Origin: Paracyclopina nana | Taxonomy: Eukaryota; Arthropoda; Copepoda; Cyclopoida; Cyclopettidae | Direction of reading: 5' to 3' | Assembly (NCBI GenBank): GCA_019096065.1 | Contig: JAGUCH010000004.1 | Span: forward strand, 5,022,001-5,086,000 | DNA length: 64,000 nucleotides | Shown here: piece after piece, positions 1-10,381 of the stretch | How positions within the stretch are numbered: the stretch's first letter is position 1 | Layout of the letters: each line of letters opens with the position of its first letter | Translations under genes and position numbers: made by a program | Notes under the pieces: generated by a model | What the model saw: only the letters and a program-made list of their open reading frames with translations | What the model was told of the DNA's origin: nothing | Databases searched by the model: none

Positions 1-3000
1 GTTTGCCTCTCATACCACTCATTTCAACGTGAAGCATTAGGAGTTTTAACAATGATAAATCATTTTAAAAGCATACTATTCGCCTATGAGCGGTTGGTAA
101 TAGTTACTGATTGCTTATCTATCGCTAGCGTACTTGCTAGTTCATTTACTGGCAAAGATGCGTTTACCCATAGACTAGCAGCTCGTATATATTCCTTACC
201 AGTTGCATGGAAACTGAGAGCGGTACCTCGCACAGAGGTAGAAGTAGTAGATGTATTACTAAATAAATACCATCAAACACCAGATGGTGAAACTGTATTT
301 TATGCGCCCTACTCTATTGCGGGACAGATTACGAAGGATATTTATTCAAATAAATACCCTCTGCCCGATGCGATCAAAGATAAGGTGCTTACAACACAGG
401 AATTACTTACACACGTGTATGATACACTTGTGAATTCTGGAACTATGAGTAAGACTCTACTCCAGAAAAGGTTGCATTGCTTGAATGATAAATGGGTAGA
501 TATGATCGGCACGAAACCTCCATTTATACATGACGACACGTCAACCTTACTTCATGCGAAACATGATGATGAGGAATTCCTTGAGGAAGAGATACTTTCA
601 AAAATATCTCACTCATTTCATGGTGAAGCTGATTTTGATTCACCAGTAAATCATATAGAAAATAACTTAAGAGTAGATACTGTGACTGTTAAACGGCGAA
701 TATCGCCACATTTACCAGGAATTACACGCAACCTACTCATTAAGTTGCAACAAAATTGTGAAGAGACACAAAAAATAATAAATTTAATTATGCTTTCGCC
801 TCCGGAGAAAGTACCACTAGATGTTGCAGTAAAATATCGTGTCCTTGACGGTGCCTTGTTGGTCATTCGCAAGAATGTAAAGTTACCTTTTAGTGTTGCG
901 ACCAATACGAAAGTGTATATGAGTATGCCCAACTGTGTGTATCTAATGGCATGTATTCATTTGTTACATAACCATTTGGGGAGTAAAAAGACCAATACTC
1001 TTTTTACCCAATCTATGTATTCAACTTACTCAGCCAGAATCAGTCGTATTATTATCGGTGCGTGCATGCATTGTGCTTTATACCGCCAAGCTAATACTAG
1101 GTTTGTTGGGAAGGGGCGTTTCCGCATCCCGACTCAACCATGGGAATTGGTAATGATTGATTTGGCCAAGTTCGATGAAACTTTAGTTAAAGGGTCATCT
1201 GCAAAAGACCTGTTAGTATTTGTCGATGTTTATTCTAAGATGATAATTGCTAAGCCACTATTGGATGCTAAATATAAGCAGGTAGCAAATGCTATGGAAG
1301 AAGTAATCTCCTTGTTTGGGGTGCCCAAAACATTACTCGCAGATAATGGTGCCCAGTTAACGACTAATAAGGCCCTTCAACGCCTTGTTGATCGTTATAA
1401 AATTAAGGAGTTATGTCATTATCGAACTTTATCGCCATACAAGCATTCGAACGCTTATGCTGAAAATGCTATTAGAATAATAAGGAGCGCGTTAGTCTTA
1501 AACTCAAACTCATACAATATGAAGTTATGTGATGTGTTTAAGACTTCTATTTATGCACTAAATAATCGCCCTCTCACTTATTTGGCATATACTGATGATA
1601 AAGGGGTGAAGATCACCCCCACACCTTTTTCGTTATTTTTCGATAAAATGCCGTCCTATCACTTAGGACGGGATGTGTTTGAAATACTTAGTGAAAGCGA
1701 GGACAAAATTCATAAAGCTGAATGGCGTCAACGCATGCGCGAATATGATCTTGAAGAACAGTTCCATTTAGAAAAAATGAAGGCTACTGAAAGGCCTTCC
1801 TTTAAGCCAGAGATTGGATCATTAGTGTTAGTAATAAAACATCCAATAAATAAACAACGGTATAAATTTATGGATGATTTATTTGAAGTTATTGACATTG
1901 GACAGCATTCGACTGTGACTGTAAAGCCCTACCTTTATGATGGGCTTACTCGTGAAGTAAGCTTAGATCATGTTAAGTTATATCGATTCCATGAACTATA
2001 TAGGTTCCTTCCGGAAAAATTGTCCAACCTCTTGAAACGACCTTATACTCCGGAAGAAATCCTGCGTAAGAAAGCCAGGAATGAAATTATTGAATTTCTT
2101 GAAGGGGCAGCCCCTGAAAGTCATGAATATAGTTTGCGGAATCGCACTAAGGCCTCCAGTATAGTGGCCTCGCAAAGTTCATTAATATCACAGTCATCAG
2201 CAACGGACACTGAGCCAAGTGCAATTCACCAAACCTATAAGCGCTCTGGCTCTATTCTCATGCAAAAGGCTGCAAGCTTGTTTAAACCCTCGGATATTTT
2301 GCGAATACAAGAGGAAAACAAGCAACTCGTACAAAAGCAATGGGAACAATATGATCGTAAGAAGTTAGAGGATAACTACCTAGCTAACAATGCTGATAAT
2401 AATTTTGTCCGCAAAGAAGCAAGTGAATCTTTGTCAGACACTGATACGGATGATTTTATTGAACGAGCAATTGCACTAAGTGCAAATACAGGGCCTAATG
2501 AGGCATTTTATGAGGACATGCTGGCCTTAAGCCAACGTGGCCCTCCTACCTTTGCTGAAATGGCCCAACAAGAACGATTATATCCAAATCTGCCAAGTGT
2601 TAAACCTGATCATATTAGTACTCCTGATCACTCGAACGTGAGTGAAGGGACACTTGCAGGACTCAGCCCTGTAAAATGGGCCTTTCGTGGCCAATATCGT
2701 GACCAACATGAGCCAGCTATACCTGAAAGTCCGGAGAAATTTCACACTCCTGACCAAAGTATGTCCGCAACTCCTAACAAGGACAATGATAACATAGAAG
2801 AGGTAGTTGAAAAAGCAGCCTCTTTCATTGCACCTTCCAAATTCGATACTGACCTAGAATCTCTATCTGCCGGCCTGGAAAGTATGCAACTAGCACTGCC
2901 TACTGATCCATTCGGTGGAAATACACAAGATGATGAAAATGAAAGTAGTGATAGTGATGACACGACTACAATTTATTATACAGCACGTCGTAATCTGCGG

Positions 3001-4230
3001 CGTACACCGCTGACAAAAAGCATTAAACAGAATGTTCAACGGGCAATCGATATTGTACGACGCCAGTTAGAACTCTCACCACGTAAACGGCCTCCCTCTC
3101 CACCAATCGATAACCCTATGGAAGGGCCCAGTGCCCCGAAACCAGAGATTTATGGAGCTGAAGGAGGAGAGCCACAAGTTCGTTACACTGTAATGAAAAG
3201 TCCAGTAAGAAAACCTGATTTGCAAACAAGATATAGTGAGTTACCAAATGCGGGAGTACCGCAAATTGTGCCAAACACTAACGTGCTTGAGCACTCCTTG
3301 GCAGAAACTACACCTGTAGGTGTCTCGGCTACGCCTGAAAAGGTGCAGTTTGCTCATCCAGCTACCCCTGAGGTTACACACCCCACTGCCAGGCAAGTCA
3401 GCCCAGTGGTTCCACAACCTGGTACTCAGGATCCACTTGGGGCCGCTGTACGAGCTCCTTATGAACCAGAAAAGTTGTCTCCACTACGTTTTCTCCCTCA
3501 TAACCTAAGGAGGAGAAAAAACGTTAACTACCGCGCCATGGCAGGGTTTCGAGAGTATAATAAAAACAACGTACCTGCGGGTTCTCCTGCGATTGCTCAG
3601 CCTGTTCCTCCGGAAGCATTGACTCGTCCGGAAGTAGCAGTGACAGTTGAACAGGATACAAGTCCTCCACAGGCTGTTCAACAGCCTCCAGACACGAACC
3701 CTGTGGCATCCTCGGACCAACCGAGTGGCTCGGCAGCCACACCATTTGCTGGACCAAATGAACCAGAGGCTTCGGCCGCTGCTCAACCAGCAGTTGATCC
3801 CGGAATTAGTGAGCCCACTCCAATACGGATCCTTCCCAGACGACAACTGCGGGAGAGAAAGGGAACTGTAGATTATAGGGAGTTGGCGGGCATAAGAAAG
3901 TATGGGAAAGAGAAAAGCAAAGCTGGTAAAGAACAAAAATACTTTCCTAATGTTCCACGAATAGCTCCTTTAGATCGGGAGGACAAGGAATTCGCCCGTG
4001 TTAGATTTACAAATACAAAAGAAAGGCCTGACCAAAAAGAGAGAGAGTTACTAGAAGAGGTAATTCCTACTTGGAAACTGAATAAAAACATGGCTGCAGT
4101 CCCTGATTATATTCAGTTTCTTAAAGCGACTGGCATGGATCACCAAGATGATAGCAACATAAATGAAATGAAGCGGCTGCGTCTCACCTATGATGAACTA
4201 TACAAGCTAGCTTTTAAGAAGTTTAAATAG
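1..4230 (+). CDS. Retroelement pol polyprotein, C-terminal part (RNase H, integrase, long tail)
   Basis: The frame is open from the left edge through the ATG at 52, so the 5' part (expected protease and reverse transcriptase) lies outside the window. Numbering from that ATG, the first ~80 residues resemble the end of a Ty3/gypsy-type RNase H, with TDCLS and a short stretch following it. The integrase follows: zinc-binding H303/H308 with C338 and C341, then the catalytic triad D370, D431 and E471 (spacing x60 and x39), then a GPY/F-like module near residue 600. About 740 residues of Ser/Pro/Glu-rich, probably disordered sequence follow the integrase, far more than usual for gypsy elements. A basic motif occurs twice in the tail (1144-1171 and 1256-1283). 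No stop or frameshift is seen over 1,400 codons, so the copy may be young or under selection. No LTR was recognised downstream. Confidence 0.85.
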   Translation, partial: VCLSYHSFQREALGVLTMINHFKSILFAYERLVIVTDCLSIASVLASSFTGKDAFTHRLAARIYSLPVAWKLRAVPRTEVEVVDVLLNKYHQTPDGETVFYAPYSIAGQITKDIYSNKYPLPDAIKDKVLTTQELLTHVYDTLVNSGTMSKTLLQKRLHCLNDKWVDMIGTKPPFIHDDTSTLLHAKHDDEEFLEEEILSKISHSFHGEADFDSPVNHIENNLRVDTVTVKRRISPHLPGITRNLLIKLQQNCEETQKIINLIMLSPPEKVPLDVAVKYRVLDGALLVIRKNVKLPFSVATNTKVYMSMPNCVYLMACIHLLHNHLGSKKTNTLFTQSMYSTYSARISRIIIGACMHCALYRQANTRFVGKGRFRIPTQPWELVMIDLAKFDETLVKGSSAKDLLVFVDVYSKMIIAKPLLDAKYKQVANAMEEVISLFGVPKTLLADNGAQLTTNKALQRLVDRYKIKELCHYRTLSPYKHSNAYAENAIRIIRSALVLNSNSYNMKLCDVFKTSIYALNNRPLTYLAYTDDKGVKITPTPFSLFFDKMPSYHLGRDVFEILSESEDKIHKAEWRQRMREYDLEEQFHLEKMKATERPSFKPEIGSLVLVIKHPINKQRYKFMDDLFEVIDIGQHSTVTVKPYLYDGLTREVSLDHVKLYRFHELYRFLPEKLSNLLKRPYTPEEILRKKARNEIIEFLEGAAPESHEYSLRNRTKASSIVASQSSLISQSSATDTEPSAIHQTYKRSGSILMQKAASLFKPSDILRIQEENKQLVQKQWEQYDRKKLEDNYLANNADNNFVRKEASESLSDTDTDDFIERAIALSANTGPNEAFYEDMLALSQRGPPTFAEMAQQERLYPNLPSVKPDHISTPDHSNVSEGTLAGLSPVKWAFRGQYRDQHEPAIPESPEKFHTPDQSMSATPNKDNDNIEEVVEKAASFIAPSKFDTDLESLSAGLESMQLALPTDPFGGNTQDDENESSDSDDTTTIYYTARRNLRRTPLTKSIKQNVQRAIDIVRRQLELSPRKRPPSPPIDNPMEGPSAPKPEIYGAEGGEPQVRYTVMKSPVRKPDLQTRYSELPNAGVPQIVPNTNVLEHSLAETTPVGVSATPEKVQFAHPATPEVTHPTARQVSPVVPQPGTQDPLGAAVRAPYEPEKLSPLRFLPHNLRRRKNVNYRAMAGFREYNKNNVPAGSPAIAQPVPPEALTRPEVAVTVEQDTSPPQAVQQPPDTNPVASSDQPSGSAATPFAGPNEPEASAAAQPAVDPGISEPTPIRILPRRQLRERKGTVDYRELAGIRKYGKEKSKAGKEQKYFPNVPRIAPLDREDKEFARVRFTNTKERPDQKERELLEEVIPTWKLNKNMAAVPDYIQFLKATGMDHQDDSNINEMKRLRLTYDELYKLAFKKFK

Positions 4231-6428
4231 AGATTCGTAAGAAAGGACGTGATGACGGTAATGGTAGTGCCCATATTTTATGGGGTCACTACCTTTACTT
4301 TGTCAGTCCAATATGGGCGCACCGTTTTACCAATCAAGCGCACCCAAAAGTATGTTAATGCTAAATGTCAATTGCGGACTTGAATTTGTCCGCTTGCCAA
4401 AAAGATCATAGAAATGGATACTAACGGGCAATGTCTCTTCGCATGCCCGCCAGTAAGGTACAATATGCATAAAGGTAATGATAAGTTGCTGAACATTACA
4501 TTGACAGCAAGAAAACAACTAACGAAACATGCACCTTTTGCAGTTCGTTAGCAATGCTAAGAATATATATAAAAAAAAAAAAAAAAGAGAAAAGGTTAAA
4601 TGCTACTAAAGCATTGAACTTGGCCTTCCTCGAGGGCTTGTTCAATCCAACAACAATACAAACCTCGCTTGCTTTGACAAAATAAAACGAAGTTTGTATT
4701 AGTAACTTGTACAATACTGATGGGACAAATACATTTGTCCTGTTTCCTGACAAATACCGATACAAATTGAGCTTTGCTCGGTACTTAAGTACTTAAGCGT
4801 GCATGCCCCATACTACTATAGTAGGGGGATAGGCTTACAATAGTTTTTAATAAAGTTAAAATGCTTTTTACGAAAGCAAGGAACATGGATATAAACTCTA
4901 CGCATTATATTACCCCTCCGTAGAGGACAAGGACATTATATTACTTCAACCTTAGGGCTTCGTACTAATACTGCACTTAGCCCTACTAAGGCTTCAATGG
5001 GCCGATTGGCCTGGATAAAGTCTGACTGTTATTTAAAGTAAAGTACTATAAACACGCCATGCAAGAGGGAAGTTGCAGATGGGCGTAATACCAGAGGGGC
5101 AAATGTCCCATCTGAATAGTTATGTTTTGAAAACTATGGTTAAAGCTCCACTGAGCTATGTCCAAATGGAACCACTATCCACTCCACGCCTCGCGTGAGT
5201 TGATAGTTACTTGGACACACGTACTTTAAGTACAGCAATAGTTGGCACAAGGCACTGTGCAAGTGGGACACAATAAAACCTCACAATACGTGAGGAGACT
5301 TGTGTTGGCACATTATATATATAAAATCTTGGAAAGATCTTGAATAAATCTCAGAAGAACTTAGAAAAAATGCCCACCCTCCGACATGAGGAATGAGCAT
5401 TGATAAAAAATGACTATGAAGTAAAACTGTTCAGTCATGGAAATGATAGCAATATCATAGTAGTACATGCCACGAAATAAAAACTCGGGTGTAGCGACTA
5501 CTGTGCCTATAATATCAGAGTGTCTCGACCATGACCTGGTTCGAACTGCAGGCCTGGTCGTGGCGCCTCCGGACTTTGAGTAGGATGGAACATGGAAATC
5601 TGTACAAAAATGGGATTCATCTCCCTAATAAGGGATCTTGAAATACTAAGTACAGCTTTGTGCCTGGGCGAATAATCAGCCCAAACTATGGTCTTCTTGC
5701 CTCAAACAAAATGTGGGGACCCACTCTCTATTGGAATGGGCCGCTCCCTTGTGGCTACTAAAGACAACAAAAAACCTATATGCTGGTGAACTCATCAGCT
5801 TTGGATACAACTGGGGTATCTTGGAGGTGAACAAGTGTTTCCCCATAAAATACCATTTTACATTTCATTTGCCCAACAGTCTATGTGTGACAAACGAAAT
5901 TGTAATTCTAAATGAAAATAAAGTTCAATATGTGCCGCGTTTCTCTTCTTATTATGGCACGATTTAGTTTCTTGATATTATGGATGGTGCCCACGGGCGC
6001 CATCGTTTAAATAAAATTGAATAAAATTAGCCTAGCCGCTAAGATCTTTTATAGTTTAAGATTCGAAAACATACTTACCTGAATTTTGTGTGACTGCTCA
6101 CTGCAGTTCCCACAAAATGCAGACAATTGTGGAGGGGGGGAGTATATATACGTAGCCGCAGGAAATGCAGCCTGCGCCCCAAAAAATTTCACAAAATTTG
6201 AGCGCCCTCGTGCTCTGAGAAAGTATTGTAAACAAAATTTCTAGATAAAACTGGAAATGGCAAACTGCCGTGAACCTATAAATCTGAACGCTAGCACATA
6301 AATGTCGCAAAATCTGCTTCATATATTATTATTAGTGCTAACCGAAATTAGCTGAAAAGATCGGTGCTGATAACCTCAATCTTTTAAATTAATTTCGGTT
6401 ATGAGCACCCGAACTTGATGCACGCATC

Positions 6429-7572
6429 AAGACCGAGCTGGAATGCAGAGCTATAATAGCTATGCCAGTCAGTGATAACAGATAAAACATAATCTATGAG
6501 TCTGTTCAAAATGGCTAGACAAAAAACATTTGAGCAAGATAGACTGAAATGTGAGTTGCATTGCGCAAAGACGCTGAGCCAGCTTTTGTCGAACAGATAC
6601 CCGACTCCAAGGGGGGCAAAAAGTTGTTATGGAACAAAAATCCAGAGACGCTCCCACACTAGAAAAATCCAGTTTGAGCGGCTTCGCTTGGAGATGTAGA
6701 ATGGTGGCGCCACCATGTGCCTAACCACGAACCAAAAACGTTTTGCCCAAGGCTAAAACGAACAATGAAGATTGGAACCGCCGGTGCACCTACAATTCAC
6801 CTGGGAAGGTTTTTGAACCTAACTAAACTCAAAAATGGCCATACTCGGCTCGAGTGGTGACTCAAATTCCGGGATTTATTATGCGGGTACAAGGAATAAA
6901 ATAAAACGTTGCATAAAAGTCAAGAGAATGAAAATGACTAATGTTATAATGATACCGCTAATGATCGCCAGATGGACCAACAGATGAAAAGGTTCAAAGT
7001 GCACAAAGATTAGGCATATTGTTAAATAAAATAAGTGCTGAAATGTGGCTATCTTGCAGTTGCCACATGACTCCCCTCTATTTTGATGGAGAATTCGAGT
7101 TACACTAAACACAGCACTAGCAAAGTAAGCTATGTCAGCATAAATTGCAGACTGACTTGTGAGAGAATGAGAAATATGCGTCTTTTAGCCCAATATGGAA
7201 AAGAATTATTGTGCCATTGCCTAGTGCTTGAGCTTGCTTTTGCTATGTGCAATGACATACGGCCGGTTTTCCAGTCCTGTAGGGATGATACGAATCCCAA
7301 GCCACCTTCAAGGCCTAGCTGGAATGCGGGACAATTTCCCTTGCATCAAGGCCGATCCGGAATGTCAATGGAAAAAATGCTGCTAATTAGCATTGGTACC
7401 CCATAAGCACCAAAGCTCAGCCAGTAGTATTCGCAAACACTCAAATAATAGTGATGCACCAAGCCCGAGCTGGAATGCAGGGCTATAGTAAACGCTTTTC
7501 TTGAACATTGAAGCATCGTTTGCAGTGTCAAGGCCGTCAAGGTCGAGCTGGAATGCTAGCCTATTTACAGGC
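6429..7572 (+). repeat. Diverged short dispersed repeats, core CGAGCTGGAATGC
   Basis: Five related segments share a core close to AAGGCCGAGCTGGAATGC followed by GGGCTAT or a variant. They lie at about 6429-6456, 7309-7340, 7342-7372, 7454-7490 and 7518-7572. Two of them are preceded by GATGCACC or GCATC. Spacing is irregular, so this is not a simple tandem array. The function is unknown. Confidence 0.55.
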
Positions 7573-8832
7573 CCAAATCTGTGGATTTGGGCCGCTAATG
7601 AGTAATTATGCAATTTAAATGCAATTCCCGACACCTGAGATATGGTCTATGGTCCGTTTTGCCATGTAATGTAAACAATTGGACTTAAAAAGTGCTCGAC
7701 TAAGTTAATGGACTGCTGCACTCGACTGAAAAGTTGCTGGGCTTCCTATGCTAGATGAGGCTGAGCTATCCACTGAGGTAAACGCGAAATGAGTTGCGAC
7801 AAACACAGTAGACACAAAAAGTACTATGCACGTGGACTTTTATTCCCGTTTGGGAGGCCTCCTGGCTGGTGGGGGCGGGCTGGCCTTGGGCCACGTTGGG
7901 GCCAGCCCTGGCCGGTGCGGTGGCCTACCGATAACGAGACGATTTCTGCAAAAGATAAGATGAATATAGTGAAGCTGTGATAGCTTAAGTGAATAAGTTA
8001 GACTTACTAGACGACTCCCTCGAGAGGGTCCTCCTCCCCCACAAACAGGTGGAGGACCCAGGCCGAGACCCTGGGCAGGTCCTGGGGCTCGTCCCAGAGC
8101 CGGCTTACGAGCCGGTAAAGGCCCCTTGGCCTGGCCCGGTGGACCCAGGCAAGGGCGGGCAGGGCCACCAAATAATAGGTGGCCGCCCCTGCCACGTTCA
8201 GGGCCACGCCCTAGAGGATCTCTTCGGCCTGCAATACGAGAAAAAGTCGAGCTTTCGAGCTTTGACCAAATAGATAACGAATAATGCACTTACGAAGCCC
8301 TGAACGGGGCAGGGAGGGCACTCCTCGTTGCCCAAAGGGGCTGCGGGCGGGGCCGCAGGTGGCTGGGGCCACCCCGCCGCGGACTCGGCCGCGGGGGGCG
8401 CCCCTACGGGAGCCTCGGTGGCCGGTGCACCCGTTGTGGTTGAAGGATTCTACATTCCCAATGAAAAGATACAGTTTTATGAAAGGATTCAACGGATTCG
8501 ATTCGAAATAAAAACTTACGAACAGACCGTGGAGGAAGCCCGCCATGTTTTGAACTTTTTTAGTAAACAAGGCGCGCTACCAGAAAAATCCGGTCTGAAA
8601 TCGGCCAAATTTCGCGTAAAAAAGCCTCTTTTTATTACGCGCCTCTACGTAAAGTCTGGGAGCGCTGTCAGATGAAGGTAACGGCTTCGCTAATACCTAC
8701 TACCCCACTTGAATTCGAATTCTTTATTATATATATATAGAATACAAGTACTATAGTATATACTCGAGTATATTGGAAGCTTTGAGATCAAAATAAAAAC
8801 AAGACGAGTGCAAGTGCCAAAAGCCGGCTTTG

Positions 8833-8889
8833 AAGTCTGCGAGGCCTCGAAAAGTCTGCGAGGCCTCGAAAAGTTTGCGAGATCTCGAA
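8833..8889 (+). repeat. 19-bp tandem repeat, three units
   Basis: Three consecutive 19-base units begin AAGTCTGCGAGGCCTCGAA. The first two are identical and the third has a few changes. The AGGCCT core is palindromic. The array lies about 160 bp beyond the stop codon of the antisense 304-residue gene. Confidence 0.8.
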
Positions 8890-9045
8890 AAAGTGGAAAA
8901 GTCCGCGAAGACTGCGGGAAGTGCAAGTTATAAAGTGAGAATTTGCACGCGATAAGAAGAACAAAGTGCAAAAGTTACAGAAAACAAGCTTAAATGCGTG
9001 CAAAAAGAGAGTAATCTTCGTCCTGCAATAAGTTTGTGGCGATCC

Positions 9046-10095
9046 TTAGTTGGCATCGCTGTTGGCGTCTTGGGAAGCCTTTGACCCGGCTGAGTCCTGG
9101 TCTTCATCTTCGATTGAGGGAGGTTCAGCCTCATTGACTTCGTCTTTGTCCGGAATGGACTCCGCTGCCGAATCCAAGCGACGGTTCTCTCGGGCTCGAG
9201 CTCGGCGAGATCGCCTCTTCAAAGTCCGCGGTCCACACCCTTCAGTAACAGGTACCTGAAAAGGTGCATGGAAAAGAGGACATGAGTAACCTGTTTACAG
9301 TTCATAAATTGATAGGTCCTTACCCAGCCCTTGGGATTAGGGACGTCATAGATGTGGGCCAGCCCTGACATGATGCTGGGGTTCCGGCGTAGTGTCCCAT
9401 AGGGGTCCATGGCAGCCATTGCCATTTGGAGCGAATGGACATCAGGGTCACGCATAGTCGGGGCTGGTGGCAAAGCTCGGACCTCTGGTGTACAGCAGTG
9501 AAATACCGCTGCATGCTCAGATGGGGCCTTTGTTGGAAGCATTTGCATGGCTCCACTGGCAGCCGCTGACTCCGTACGAATAGCTCGAAACGTGGCCACG
9601 AACCTACGGCACCATCGTGATGTCCACACGCAGAAGTACACCAACATGCCAAGCAAAATCTGTAAGGAAGAGGTGGTAAATAAAATTTGGCCATAGTTGC
9701 AAAACTAGCCATAAAGTTGAACTTACCAAAGCCATCCCAATGGAGGCTCCAAGACTGATCCATCCCATTACACCGTATCGGTGATAATTGAAAACCTCAT
9801 CGATCCAGTCCCTTTGAGGGGCAACGGGACGATAACCATTTGGTACCGCTGGCATTAAATCTCGGGGGTCAAACACCTCCACTTCAAAGGGGTCGACAGG
9901 AGCTGGGCCAAATCCAGGTCCACCCTCGGCTTCAGAAATGCCACTCCCAGGAATAGCAACATTAGGACCTACTGGGCTCGTGGTTTGAGAATCCACAAGC
10001 GCTGGATCCACTGTTGATGACTGGATTGGAACCTCCGTGGGAGCCTCTGCAGAGCTGCCCTCTGGAGTTAGAGAAACCCAGGCCAAAATGACCAT
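9046..10095 (-). CDS. Spliced single-pass membrane protein of unknown family (304 aa)
   Basis: I do not recognise the family. Three exons join in frame: 10095-9727, 9659-9324 and 9255-9046, with donors GTAAGT, GTAAGG and acceptors TTACAG, TTTCAG. The product starts with a short hydrophobic leader (residues 1-16, ending SSA). A Pro/Glu-rich segment follows to about residue 109, then a membrane span near 110-134 that is created by joining exons 1 and 2. The inside part of about 170 residues has a very basic patch (KRRSRRARARENRR) and an acidic Ser-rich end. Splicing both introns is needed to complete the membrane span and the tail, which supports the model. The gene is divergent from the 458-residue gene with about 290 bp between, so the promoters may be shared. 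A role as a structural or membrane protein of a virus-like element is inference only. Confidence 0.6.
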
Positions 10096-10285
10096 CGCGA
10101 TTTGATTGGGATTGGAATATCTCTAGAAAAGTGACCAGCTTGGACGAAGTCCTATGGGAGAATGATTAACATTAAGTGAAAGCTGAGAGTTGCAACTGCC
10201 TGTTGCACCCTCGCTACGTTTCACGACCTAGGAAGCCAAAAATGTCCGTGCAACTCGACGATGAGCGTGCGCGCACGCGCCCATC

Positions 10286-10295
10286 TTATAAGGAA
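10286..10295 (+). promoter_or_regulatory. TATA-type element TTATAAGGAA, copy 1
   Basis: The 10-mer is identical to the one at 11934-11943 upstream of the glycoprotein-like gene. It lies 96 bp upstream of the ATG at 10382, giving a predicted start near 10316. The TTATAA core is palindromic and could also serve the divergent gene at 10095. Confidence 0.5.
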
Positions 10296-10381
10296 GTGGT
10301 ATAAGTCCTGTTACCTTGTTCTTTTTTACCTAGACAAAAAATGACCTTGGGTTTTTTAAAAGGGACAACCCACGCATTTAA

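Larger units (their letters stand above)
4231..9045. other. Long noncoding stretch after pol
   Basis: No convincing gene was found in 4.8 kb. It holds an A-run (about 4568-4586), a possible poly(A) signal for pol (AATAAA, 4849-4854), five diverged copies of a short motif (6429-7572), a GC-rich block (about 7841-8440) and a 19-bp tandem repeat (8833-8889). It could be the untranslated 3' part of the retroelement, including an undetected LTR, or a pile of nested repeats. Open frames in the GC-rich block exist on both strands and reflect composition, not coding. Confidence 0.5.

Noticed and set aside
52-52. ATG at 52 as the true start of the retroelement protein
   Set aside because: The frame is open upstream to position 1 and the residues before it continue the RNase H-like sequence, so the gene enters from outside the window.
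3505-3936. 143-codon minus-strand frame under the pol tail
   Set aside because: It is a shadow of the conserved pol frame with no motif of its own.
5521-5590. tRNA-like segment with GGTTCGAACTGC
   Set aside because: Only a B-box-like match; no D arm, anticodon arm or acceptor pairing could be drawn.
7840-8675. Several overlapping 90-150-codon frames on both strands of the GC-rich block
   Set aside because: They are open on opposite strands at once, Gly/Pro/Arg-rich with no domain, and explained by base composition.
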